From Gaiella sp. (GTDB lineage: Bacteria > Actinomycetota > Thermoleophilia > Gaiellales > Gaiellaceae): 64,000 nucleotides of DNA. Below, piece after piece: positions 19,833-28,934 of this stretch. The notes below the pieces were generated by a model, which saw nothing but the letters and a program-made list of their open reading frames with translations, made no database searches and was not told where the DNA came from. Positions within the stretch are counted from its first letter, which is position 1; each line of letters starts with the position of its first letter. Location of the stretch: assembly GCA_027493885.1 (NCBI GenBank), contig JAOSJZ010000001.1:248001-312000 (forward strand), in the 5' to 3' direction. The position numbers and the translations under genes are program-made.

Positions 19833-20618
19833 ATGGATCGCACGAGCGCTGAACCCCGTCAGATCACCATGAGCATTGAGGCGGTCGTTGACCACCTCGA
19901 GGACGGGATGACCGTCGTCGTCGGGGGAGCCGGACTGAATCGCAAGCCGATGGCGCTCCTCGAGGCGGTCGCCGAGTCCCCGGTCGAGGGTTTACGGGTC
20001 GTGTCCTGGGTCGCCGGGCCCGACGTGGATGTCCTGCTCAGGGCCAACAAGATCCGAGAGCTCGTCTACGGCTTCGTCGGCTTCGACGCGTTTGGTCTCG
20101 CGCCACGGTTCCGCCTCGCCCGTCAGAGCGGCTCGGTGCGGTTCCGCGAATGGTCGGAGTACCTCGTGATCTCCGCGCTGGAGGCGGGAGCCAGGCGGCT
20201 GCCGTTCATGCCGGTGCGCTCCGGCCTGGGGACCGACGTTCTCGTCAACGATCCCGACCTCCAGGTCTTCGAGGCACCGTACACGGGCGAGCGACTCGTG
20301 GCGGTGCCTGCGATTCGCCCCGACATCGCCCTGATCCACGCCAACCAGTCGGACGAGCGTGGCCACTGTCACATCATGGGTGAGCCATTCGTCGATCGCC
20401 TCGCTGCGCGTGCGGCGGAGAGGACGTTCGTCTCCGTCGAGCGGATCGAGCCCTTAGATGGCAGGCCCGGCTCGGTCATCGCGGCACCGTGGGTGGATGG
20501 AGTCGTCGCCATCGACGGCGGCGCAGGCTTCACGTCGTGCTTCCCGGACTACCCGGTCGACGTCGGGGCCGTCCAGGCCTATCTGCGCGACGCCAACGAG
20601 GTCAAGGAGAGAGCATGA
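19833..20618 (+). CDS. CoA-transferase subunit A (glutaconate CoA-transferase / IpdA-like)
   Basis: MSIEAVVDHLEDGMTVVVGGAGLNRKPMALLEAV...LIHANQSDERGHCHIMGEPF; AGGAG 7 bp upstream of ATG. Confidence 0.82.
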   Translation: MDRTSAEPRQITMSIEAVVDHLEDGMTVVVGGAGLNRKPMALLEAVAESPVEGLRVVSWVAGPDVDVLLRANKIRELVYGFVGFDAFGLAPRFRLARQSGSVRFREWSEYLVISALEAGARRLPFMPVRSGLGTDVLVNDPDLQVFEAPYTGERLVAVPAIRPDIALIHANQSDERGHCHIMGEPFVDRLAARAAERTFVSVERIEPLDGRPGSVIAAPWVDGVVAIDGGAGFTSCFPDYPVDVGAVQAYLRDANEVKERA

Positions 20619-21460
20619 GTCAGGCAGAGCACGCGATCGATGACGTCATGGTGGCCGCGATGGCGCGTCTTCTGGCCGGGAGCCCGGTCGTCGCGGGCGC
20701 GACCTACTGCTCGCAGGCCGCCGCGATCGTCGCTCAAACCGTCTACGACCCGTCGATCATGCTCCTCACCAACTACGGATTGGTCGATGCGCGGGAGGTC
20801 TTCGTCACACCCACCCGACCCGACTTCTTCGCCCGTTCCAGCCCGGGCGCCGTGCTCGACCAGCCGGAGATGTTCGAGTTCGTGCTCGGTGGCCGGATGG
20901 CGATCTGGATCGCCCCCGCGCAGGTCGACCAGTTCGGCAGCGCGAACATCGCATACATCGGCTCGTACCAGCGCCCCAAGGTTGCGCTCGTCGGCCCGCG
21001 CGGGCTTCCCGACGACGGAACGAACCTGCAGGCAATGACCTACTACGTCGCCAACCACTCGCCGCGGACGCTCGTCACGCAGGTCGACCACATCTCTTCA
21101 CCGGGACATGTGGACGCAAGGGTGAGCGGCGACATCCCCTTCGGGCGACCGACGTGGCTCGTCACGAACCTCGGCGTCTTCGAGTTCGGCGACGGAGACA
21201 GCGCTCCGAGGCTGAGGTGTCAGAGCCTGCATCCCGGAGTGACTGCCGACATGGTCTTCGAGGCAACACCCTTCGACGTGGCCATTCCAGGAGATGTGCC
21301 GACGACGTCTCCTCCCTCCCCCGAAGACCTCGCCGCGATCAAGGCGGCGGATCCGTTCGACTGTCGCAAGCTCGAGTTCCTCGGTGGTGCCGAAGCAGCT
21401 GCTCACATGCAGTCGGTGCTCGCTCAGGAGCAGGAATTCTGGAACCAGGTCGACCGGTAG
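20615..21460 (+). CDS. CoA-transferase subunit B (glutaconate CoA-transferase / IpdB-like)
   Basis: MAARLLAGSPVVAGATYCSQAAAIVAQ..., IAPAQVDQFGSANIAYIG; 4-bp overlap with subunit A. Confidence 0.82.
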   Translation: MSQAEHAIDDVMVAAMARLLAGSPVVAGATYCSQAAAIVAQTVYDPSIMLLTNYGLVDAREVFVTPTRPDFFARSSPGAVLDQPEMFEFVLGGRMAIWIAPAQVDQFGSANIAYIGSYQRPKVALVGPRGLPDDGTNLQAMTYYVANHSPRTLVTQVDHISSPGHVDARVSGDIPFGRPTWLVTNLGVFEFGDGDSAPRLRCQSLHPGVTADMVFEATPFDVAIPGDVPTTSPPSPEDLAAIKAADPFDCRKLEFLGGAEAAAHMQSVLAQEQEFWNQVDR

Positions 21461-21509
21461 TCGCCGTCGCTCCCCGTGCCGGGCCAGGCGGGAGTCTCGC
21501 CAGAGCTCG

Positions 21510-21983
21510 TCACTCGACCAGGTCGGTGCCCTCGAAGGCGCGGACCGGCTCGCGCGCCTCCGCCGGGACCGGCACCGGGCGGCGCGTCTCGAGGTCGACG
21601 AGCACGATGGTCTGGGTCGCCGTGACCATGAGCGCGTCGTCGGGGAGGCGGACCGCGACGCTCTCGTAGGTGACGCTCGTCCGGCCGAGGCCGCTGATCC
21701 GGACGAAGCACTCGAGCAGGTCGTCGAACCGCGCCGGCGCGTGGTACTCGACGCTCGACGCCCGCATCACGAACTCGGCGCCGGGGACGTCGTGCATCCC
21801 GAGCGCCCCGAGATGGCGGTGGTACTCGGTACGCGCGTGGTCGAAGTAGGGCATGTAGCGGCCGTAGTAGACGACGCCCTGGGCGTCGGTGTCGGAGAAC
21901 CAGACCCGCGTCAGGGTCGAGTACTTGAACGGCGGCCGGCGGTCGGTCTGACGTCCCAGCTCCGGGCCGCGCGGGGCGCTCAC
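21510..21983 (-). CDS. Acyl-CoA thioesterase (4HBT hot-dog family)
   Basis: VWFSDTDAQGVVYYGRYMPYFDHARTEYHRHLG; GTG start overlapping upstream stop. Confidence 0.85.
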   Translation of the reverse strand: MSAPRGPELGRQTDRRPPFKYSTLTRVWFSDTDAQGVVYYGRYMPYFDHARTEYHRHLGALGMHDVPGAEFVMRASSVEYHAPARFDDLLECFVRISGLGRTSVTYESVAVRLPDDALMVTATQTIVLVDLETRRPVPVPAEAREPVRAFEGTDLVE

Positions 21984-22282
21984 ACAGGCCCGCCGTTGAT
22001 CGCCGTCAGCTGCTCGTTGACGTGGAAGAGCCTGGCGCGGATGTAGGTGATGCCGAACCCGGCGAGCCGCGCGGTGTGCTCCTCGATGTACGCCTCCGCG
22101 GAGGCGTCGTCCTCGAACAGGTAGATGCCGCCGCCGCTCCCCGCGGCCTCGTTCTCGGTCCAGATCTTCCAGCGGAGGCCTGGTGCACGGCCGATGACCT
22201 CGGCGAGGTCGCCGAAGGCGGCGGCCATCTCGTCGCCCCACGGGCCGGACATCGGGAAGTCGAACTGTACGAGTGTCGGCAC
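21980..22282 (-). CDS. YdhR-family putative monooxygenase
   Basis: MPTLVQFDFPMSGPWGDEMAAAFGDLAEVIGRAPGLRWKIWTENEAAGSGGGIYLFED. Confidence 0.75.
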   Translation of the reverse strand: MPTLVQFDFPMSGPWGDEMAAAFGDLAEVIGRAPGLRWKIWTENEAAGSGGGIYLFEDDASAEAYIEEHTARLAGFGITYIRARLFHVNEQLTAINGGPV

Positions 22283-22298
22283 GGCTGCCTCCTTCGGC

Positions 22299-23645
22299 TC
22301 AGGAGCGGATCAGGTCGAGCACCTCGTCGCGGCGCCGCTCCATCGTCGCCTCGTCGAGCGCTTCCAGGTTGAGCCGCAGAAGCGGCTCGGTGTTGGACGG
22401 ACGAACGTTGAAGTGCCAGTCGTCGAACTCGACCGAGACCCCGTCGAGGTGACCGATGCGGGCCCCCAGCGCGGCGTAGCGCTGTTCCAGCTCACGGAGC
22501 TTCGCCTCGACGTCGGCAACCGGCGTGTTGATCTCACCCGTGAGGAAGTACCGCTCGCGAAACGGCGCCAGCAGCTCGGACAGCTTTCGCCCGCTGCGCG
22601 AGAGGACTTCGAGCATCACGAGGAACGGGACGACGCCCGTGTCCGCCTGCGTGAAGTCGCGGAAGTAGTAGTGGGCGGAGACCTCGCCGGCGAAGAGCGC
22701 GCCCTCCTCGCGCATCCGTTGCTTGATGAAGGCGTGACCCACGCGGTTGACGAGCGGGATCCCACCGGTCTCCTCGATCGCGCGCGGCACGGCCCAGCTC
22801 GCGCGGACGTCGTAGATCACCTTCGCGCCGGGCTCCTTCTCGAGCATCGCGCGCGCGAGCAGCGCGGTGACGAAATCCCCGGGCACGAACTCGCCGTTGT
22901 CGTCGACGAAGAAGCAGCGGTCGGCGTCGCCGTCGTAGGCGACCCCGAGGTCGGCGCCTTCAGAGCGCGTCCGTTCGACGATGAAGGCGCGGTTCTCGGG
23001 CAGCAGGGGATTGGGCTCGTGGTTCGGAAACGAGCCGTCCGGCTCGAAGTAGCAGCGGACGACGTCGAGCTGCGGGAGCCGCTCGAGCACCGGCGGCAGC
23101 ATCGTCCCCGCCATGCCGTTCGCGGCATCGACGACGACCCGCAACGGGCTCACGGCACCGGGGTCGACGAACGAGAGGACCTTGGCGACGAAGCCGTCCC
23201 AGACGTCCTCGCTTCGTACGTCGCCCCGGCGGCCGACCTCGCCGAACCCCGCCTCCGCGGCACGCCGCACGTCGTCGAGGCCGGTGTCACCGCCGACGGG
23301 TAGCGCCCCCGCGCGGACGATCTTCATCCCCGTGTAGTGCTTCGGGTTGTGCGAGGCGGTGACGACGACGCCGCCGTCGAGGGCGAGCTCGCCGACGGCG
23401 AAGTAGAGCATCTCGGTCCCGATCAGCCCGAGATCGAGAACGTCCGCACCGCCGTCGGCGGCGCCGTCGATCGTCGCGGCGGACATCGAGGGCGAGCTGA
23501 CCCGCATGTCGCGACCGACCGCGACCCTGCCGAGGCCGAACCGCTCGACGTACCCGCGCGCAATCCGGTACGCGCCCTCCTCGTCGAGCTCCGTCGGGTG
23601 GATCCCCCGCACGTCGTAGGCCTTGAACACCGTCGGATCGAGCAC
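22299..23645 (-). CDS. Phosphomannomutase/phosphoglucomutase
   Basis: FKAYDVRGIHPTEL, TASHNPKHYTGMKI, YDGDADRCFFVDD, RPSNTEPLLRLNLEA. Confidence 0.92.
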   Translation of the reverse strand: MLDPTVFKAYDVRGIHPTELDEEGAYRIARGYVERFGLGRVAVGRDMRVSSPSMSAATIDGAADGGADVLDLGLIGTEMLYFAVGELALDGGVVVTASHNPKHYTGMKIVRAGALPVGGDTGLDDVRRAAEAGFGEVGRRGDVRSEDVWDGFVAKVLSFVDPGAVSPLRVVVDAANGMAGTMLPPVLERLPQLDVVRCYFEPDGSFPNHEPNPLLPENRAFIVERTRSEGADLGVAYDGDADRCFFVDDNGEFVPGDFVTALLARAMLEKEPGAKVIYDVRASWAVPRAIEETGGIPLVNRVGHAFIKQRMREEGALFAGEVSAHYYFRDFTQADTGVVPFLVMLEVLSRSGRKLSELLAPFRERYFLTGEINTPVADVEAKLRELEQRYAALGARIGHLDGVSVEFDDWHFNVRPSNTEPLLRLNLEALDEATMERRRDEVLDLIRS

Positions 23646-23725
23646 GGCCGCATCGTAGTGGCGGCTGCTCCCGCCAACGGGCCGAAGCGCCGGAGCCCAT
23701 CGAGGCACGCAGGAAGCGCGCTCTG

Positions 23726-23746
23726 TATGCCATAATCTATGGCATA
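23726..23746. promoter_or_regulatory. Perfect palindrome TATGCCATA-ATC-TATGGCATA at VapB-like start: putative autoregulatory operator
   Basis: 9-bp arms, 3-nt spacer; overlaps first base of antitoxin ATG (23746). Confidence 0.7.
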
Positions 23747-23946
23747 TGCGCACGACACTCGATCTCGACGACCGGCTCTTCGAAGCGCTCATGTCCCGCT
23801 ATCCAGGGGCGACGAAGACCGAGGCGGTGGAGCGTGCGATCCGCGAGCATCTCGCCGTAGACGCGCTGCGGCGGCTCCGGGAGCTTCGGGGTCGGGTCGA
23901 GATCGAGAACCTCTCGTCCGAGTTGCGGCGCGACCGGCGCGCGTGA
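23746..23946 (+). CDS. vapB: VapB-type antitoxin
   Basis: MRTTLDLDDRLFEALMSRYPGATKTEAVERAIREHL ribbon-helix-helix-like; followed by PIN toxin with overlap. Confidence 0.88.
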   Translation: MRTTLDLDDRLFEALMSRYPGATKTEAVERAIREHLAVDALRRLRELRGRVEIENLSSELRRDRRA

Positions 23947-24338
23947 GCGTCCTTCCGGACACGTCCGTCTGGATCGACTTCTTCCGCGGAACCGACCCCG
24001 CTGCCCGCGAGTTGGGCAGGCTGCTCGCCGGCGAGCCGCCGCCGATCTGCGGTCCCATCCTCGCGGAGCTCGTCGCCGGGACTCCCGCCGACCGCCGTGA
24101 GGACGTCTGGCTCGCGCTAGCGGGGCTTCCGTTCGTCGACCTCGATCGGGAAGCGTGGACGCTCGCCGGTGAGCTTGCATACGACCTTCGACGGGCGGGG
24201 GAGACGGTGCCGCTCGTCGATCTCTTGATCGCTGTCGCCGCGGTGCGTGCGAACGCGGCGCTCTGGACGAGGGATCGCGACTTCCTTCGGGTCGCCCGCG
24301 TGTTGCCGGAGCTTCGTCTCCACCGCCGAGTGCGGTAA
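23943..24338 (+). CDS. vapC: VapC-type PIN domain ribonuclease toxin
   Basis: VLPDTSVWIDFFRG, GPILAELVAG, VPLVDLLIAVAA, LWTRDRDF acidic residues. Confidence 0.9.
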   Translation: MSVLPDTSVWIDFFRGTDPAARELGRLLAGEPPPICGPILAELVAGTPADRREDVWLALAGLPFVDLDREAWTLAGELAYDLRRAGETVPLVDLLIAVAAVRANAALWTRDRDFLRVARVLPELRLHRRVR

Positions 24339-24381
24339 ACCGCCGGGTCGACCGGAGGCCTCGCAACCTAGACTTCAGCTC

Positions 24382-27319
24382 ATGGAGCGCAAGCTCGCGA
24401 CGGCGCTGTTCGTCGATCTCGTGGACTCCACCGCGCTCGTCTCCGCACACGATCCGGAGGTCGCGCGACGGCGCGTGACGAGGTTCTTCGAACGGGTCAA
24501 GGCGCACGTCGACGCCTACGGCGGGACGGTCGAGAAGTTCGCCGGCGACGCGGTGCTCGCCGTCTTCGGCGTTCCGACGGCCCACGAGGACGACGCCGAG
24601 CGCGCGGTACGGGCTGCGGTGGCGATCGTGGAGTCGGGCGACGGGGAGCTCCCGGTGCGGATCGGGATCGAGGCGGGGGAGGTGGTCGTCGAGGACGGTG
24701 ACTCGACCTTCGCCACGGGCGAGGCGATCAACGTGGCGGCACGGCTGCAGCAGGCCGCCGCGCCGGGCGAAGTGCTGATCGGGCCGACCGCGCGTGGGCT
24801 CGCGGCCGGAGTCGTCACCGAGCCGGTCGAGGGGCGGGAGCTCAAGGGCTTCCCGAACGGACTCGACATCGGGCGTGTCGTCTGCGCCGAGCGGCCCACC
24901 GGCCGGCCGCTGAACGTCGTCGCGCCGTACGTGGGGCGCGATGAGGAGCTCGAGTTGCTCGAGAACGCGTTTGCGCGCGCCGTTCGCGACCGGCGCGCGC
25001 AGCTCGTCACGATCTTCGGCGACCCGGGCATCGGCAAGAGCCGCCTCGTGCGCGAGTTCCTCGCGGGTCTCGAGCGCACGACGGTGCTCACGGGCAGGTC
25101 GCTTCCGTTCGGGGAAGGCCTCGCCTACCGGCCGCTCGCCGAGATGGTGCAGGCAGCGGCCGGGATCTCGCCGGACGACTCGCCGGAAGAGGCGTTCGAG
25201 AAGCTTCGCGAGGCGTGTTCCAGCGACGCTGTCGCCGACCTGCTCGGGCTTGCCTCCGGGGTGCTCGACACCGTCTCGGGCAGCGGCAGCCGCCCCGGTC
25301 AGGAGATCGCGTGGGCGGCCCAGGAATGGGCCGTGAGCTTCGCCGAGGCGCAGCCGCTCGTGCTCGGCTTCGAGGACCTCCACTGGGCCGAGGAGCCGCT
25401 GCTCGACCTCGTCGAGCACCTCGCCGACCGGATCGACGACGCGCCGGTACTGATCCTGTGTCTCGCCCGGCCCGAGTTGCTCGAGTCCCGACCCGGCTGG
25501 GGCGGCGGTCGGCGCCGATCGATCGCGATCGATCTCGGGCCGCTTCCCGAGGTAGAGACAGAGGTGCTCGTCGACGCGCTCGCCGGTGACGCGATGCTGC
25601 CGCCCGACGTCAGGCGGGCGCTGCTCGAGAAGACCGAGGGCAACCCCCTCTTCGTCGAGGAGACGGTCAGGATGCTCGTCGAGCGCCGCGAGGGGGCAAC
25701 GGTACGGATCCCGGACACGGTGCAGGCGCTGATCGCCTCGCGGATCGACCGGCTGCCGCCGGGCTCGCGCTCGGTCGTCCGCCACGGGGCGCTCGTCGGG
25801 CGCGTGTTCTGGCGCGGGGCGGTGGCCGAGCTCGATCCCGCGCTCGACGTCGACGCGGCGCTCGCCGACCTCGTCGACCGCCAGCTCCTCACGCGCGAGC
25901 CGATCTCGACCATCCCGGGCGAGGCGGCGTTCCGTTTCCGCCATGTGCTCATCCGCGACGTCGCCTACGGAGGCCTCGCAAAGAGCGAGCGCGGGCGGCT
26001 TCACCGCGCCTTTGCAGGCTGGCTGCGCGCGCGCGCGGAGGACGAGCTCGTCGAGGCGCAGGCATACCACCTCGAGCGGGCGGCCTCGCTCGCCGCGGAG
26101 CTCGAGGGTCAGATCCCGGTCGATCTTCGCGTCGAGGCGGCCGACGTGCTCGAGCGGGCGGGGCGTCGTGCCCTCGCGCGCGAGGCGAACCGCACCGCGC
26201 GACGGCTCCTCCTGCGCGCCATCGAGCTCGAGCCCAGCCTCGAGCGACAGCTCTGTGCCGCGCGCGCCGCCTGGCGGCTGTGGGAGCTTCCCGCGGCGTC
26301 GGTCGAGATGGAAGACGTGCGCGTACAGGCCAGGGCCGCAGGCGAGCGCACGGTCGAAGGCCTGGCGCTGACGCAGCTCGCCGAGATCGTGCTCAACCGG
26401 AACGCCGACGTCGAGGAGGCACGTCGGCTCGGGCTCGAGGCGCTCGAGCTGCTCGCCGGGACACGGGGCGACGCCCGCTCCGAGACGCTGACGCTGCTCT
26501 CGAGCGTGGGGCTGGTGGGTGGGCGACCTCGAGAGCGTCGAGCGATACACGAAGGAGGCGCTCGAGATCGCCCGCGAGGCCGGCCGCGCCGACCTCGAGA
26601 GCCTGTCGCTGAGCGAGCTCGCGGCCGTCCATCTCGCTCGCCTCCAGCTGGCCAGGGCGGAGTCGGTGCTGGATGGCGCGGCTGCGCTGGCGGACGCGAG
26701 CGGAAGCCTCTCGGCCGCCGCCTGGGTCGCTCGTGTCCGCGGCTCGCTCCATCTCCGTCGTGGGCGTTTCGACGACGCGGAGCGCGAGTTCCGTGGCGCG
26801 CGCGGGCTCTTCGAGGAGATCGGCGCCGCGTCGGATGCGGGAAGGACACAGCAGCTCGAAGGGCTTGCGGCGTGGCTGGGCGGCGAGCCTGACCGTGCCG
26901 AGCAGATCGTGCGTGAGGCGGTCCGCTCGCTGCTCTCGCTCCAGGAGCGGGCGAAGGTGATCGAGGCGCAGCGCACGCTTGCCGAGCTCCTCCTCGCCAA
27001 GGGCCATGTCGAGGAGGCGGAGCGGTGGGCCCTCTCGGCGGTGGAGACGGTCGGGATGCAGGACGCCATGTCGCGTGCGAACGTCCGCTTGGTGCTCGGG
27101 CTCGTGCGCGCCGCGCAGGGGCGCGACGAGGAGGCCGAGCTCCTGTTCCGCGACGCGATCGACTCGCTCGCCTCGACGGACTACCGCAACTCGGAGCCCG
27201 AGGCCCTGGCCGCGTATTCCCGATTCCTCCGCGACCGCGGTCGTGACGAGGAGGCGGAAGCCGCCGAGGCTCGCCTCGCCGAGCTGCTCGAGCCCGAGGG
27301 CGCAGCGCCGATCATCTGA
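24382..27319 (+). CDS. Adenylate/guanylate cyclase domain + AAA ATPase + TPR-like regulator, frameshifted
   Basis: MERKLATALFVDLVDSTALV...KFAGDAVLAVFG (class III cyclase), GDPGIGKSRLVREF (P-loop); downstream repeats continue in other frame from ~26519. Confidence 0.82.
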
Positions 27320-28124
27320 GCACCGCGCGGATCGCCTGCGACGACTCCTCGTCCGGTGACTCCGAGATCACCGTCGCGGCCCGCTCGAACTCCGCGAGCG
27401 CCTCGCGCAGCGGATCTGCGCGCAACGTGCCCTCCCCGTACGGCAGGTGCTTCGTCTCGTTGCGGTTGGCGAAAGCGATGTCCGAGAAATGGATATGGAA
27501 CGGAGCGCCGTCCGGAAGCGCGCCGTCGGCGAGCTCGAGCGCCTCGCGGAACGGCTCCGGCTCGACGAAGGCGCCGTCCGATGTCGCGTGCATGTGCGCG
27601 AAGTCGATCACGGGCCTGACCCAGCCTGTCCGCCGGCTGATCTCGACGCAGTCGGCGAGCGAGCCGAGGTCGCGCACGCGGCCCATCACCTCTACGCCGA
27701 ACGGGACCGCTCTGCCCTTGCCCTCGAGGCGCTCCCGGACGAGCCCGAGCTGCTCGACGACCGCGGCGACCGCGTCCGCGCGGCTGCGGCCGAGCAGGAA
27801 GCCCGGGTGGAAGACGACGACCTCGGCGCCACAGGCCGCGGCGATCCCGGCGCTTCGGTCGAGCGCCCCGAGCGCGGACGACCACTTGCGCCCGCTCGCC
27901 TCGAGGTGACCGACCCAGCCGAAGAGCGGCGCGTGCACCGACAGCGCGACGTCGTGCTCCCGGGCCAGCTCGCCGAGCCGCTCCGCCAAGGGATAGTCCA
28001 TCCAGAAGCCGGACTCGAAGTCGATCTCGCACGCGTCGTAGCCCCGCTCGAGAAGCAGCTCGATGGCCCGCTCGGGTGCCTCGCGATCGGGAATCCACCC
28101 TGGGCCCACTCGGATCCTGCCCAT
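27312..28124 (-). CDS. Sugar phosphate isomerase/epimerase-like TIM barrel protein
   Basis: MGRIRVGPGWIP...YDACEIDFESGFWMDY, HIHFSDIAFANRNETKHLPYGEG. Confidence 0.75.
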   Translation of the reverse strand: MGRIRVGPGWIPDREAPERAIELLLERGYDACEIDFESGFWMDYPLAERLGELAREHDVALSVHAPLFGWVGHLEASGRKWSSALGALDRSAGIAAACGAEVVVFHPGFLLGRSRADAVAAVVEQLGLVRERLEGKGRAVPFGVEVMGRVRDLGSLADCVEISRRTGWVRPVIDFAHMHATSDGAFVEPEPFREALELADGALPDGAPFHIHFSDIAFANRNETKHLPYGEGTLRADPLREALAEFERAATVISESPDEESSQAIRAVLR

Positions 28125-28186
28125 CCGACGACTCTAACCCCCTGCAAACGGGGCATGTCGTCCGACCGGTCCCGTACGCTCGTCCC

Positions 28187-28426
28187 ATGGCCCAGCCGAC
28201 CCGGATCGACCTCCTCGAGCTCGACATCGACCTCCGCCTCACCGACCTCTGGCGCGAGGCGGCCGACATCTCCGAGTGGAATCTCGAGGTCGTGTCGGCA
28301 TTCATGCGCGCCGCCTACGGCAAGGGCTACTGCGACGCGCTCACGGAAGACGCGCCCGGCTCGCTCTGCCTCGACCACGGGTACGAGGTGCCGCGCCGCC
28401 GCGAGCGCGACGCTGCGGAGGCATAG
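28187..28426 (+). CDS. Small conserved hypothetical protein
   Basis: MAQPTRIDLLELDIDLRLTDLWREAADISEWNLEVVSAFMRAAYGKGYCDAL; clean ORF between annotated genes. Confidence 0.65.
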   Translation: MAQPTRIDLLELDIDLRLTDLWREAADISEWNLEVVSAFMRAAYGKGYCDALTEDAPGSLCLDHGYEVPRRRERDAAEA

Positions 28427-28442
28427 GCGTGTGTCTGGCGGG

Positions 28443-28502
28443 GGCTGGCACCGCAGGTGCCTGACCCCAGTGGGGCAGGCACCCTCCGGGTGCCAGACCC
28501 CA
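28443..28502. repeat. Intergenic palindromic repeats, GGGGCTGGCACC/GGTGCCTGACCCC and GGGGCAGGCACC/GGGTGCCAGACCCC
   Basis: Two consecutive near-palindromes between the small ORF and ccmE-like gene; same family as 38.0 kb and 63.2 kb. Confidence 0.75.
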
Positions 28503-28520
28503 AGTCTCTAGACTGTCTGC

Positions 28521-28928
28521 GTGGCTCGGTCGTCGTCACCGGCACGGCTCGTGATCGCGCTCTCCGTGGCGGCGGTGCTGGCGGTGTTCCTCCTCTACAC
28601 GTCGCTCGCGGGAGGAAGCACGCCGTCGGTCTCGCCGAGCGAGCTCGCGTCGAAAACCGGTGAGGTCTCCCTTGCCGGACGCGTGGTCGGCACGCCTACC
28701 GGAGACCCGCACGGGGCGGGCCTGCGGTTCGTGCTCGAGGACATCGCCGGCGAGTCGAAGCAGCGCGTGACGGTGCTCTACACCGGCTCCGTGCCCGACC
28801 TCTTCCGGACGGGGCGCGACCTCGTCGTCACGGGCACGCAGCGCGCCGACGGCGCGTTCGTGTCGAAGCCGGGCACGATGATCACGAAATGCCCGTCGAA
28901 GTACGAGGCCGCCGAGCAACCGACCTAG
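28521..28928 (+). CDS. ccmE: Cytochrome c maturation protein CcmE-like (OB-fold heme chaperone family)
   Basis: N-terminal TM; SLAGRVVGTPTGDPHGAGLRFVLED...VTVLYTGSVPDLFRTGRDLVVTG; next to ccmF. Confidence 0.75.
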   Translation: MARSSSPARLVIALSVAAVLAVFLLYTSLAGGSTPSVSPSELASKTGEVSLAGRVVGTPTGDPHGAGLRFVLEDIAGESKQRVTVLYTGSVPDLFRTGRDLVVTGTQRADGAFVSKPGTMITKCPSKYEAAEQPT

Positions 28929-28934
28929 CCGCAA

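Noticed and set aside
23737-27069. 1110-aa minus-strand ORF opposite the cyclase/ATPase gene
   Set aside because: Low-complexity antisense translation typical of high-GC DNA; the plus strand carries recognisable cyclase and P-loop motifs.
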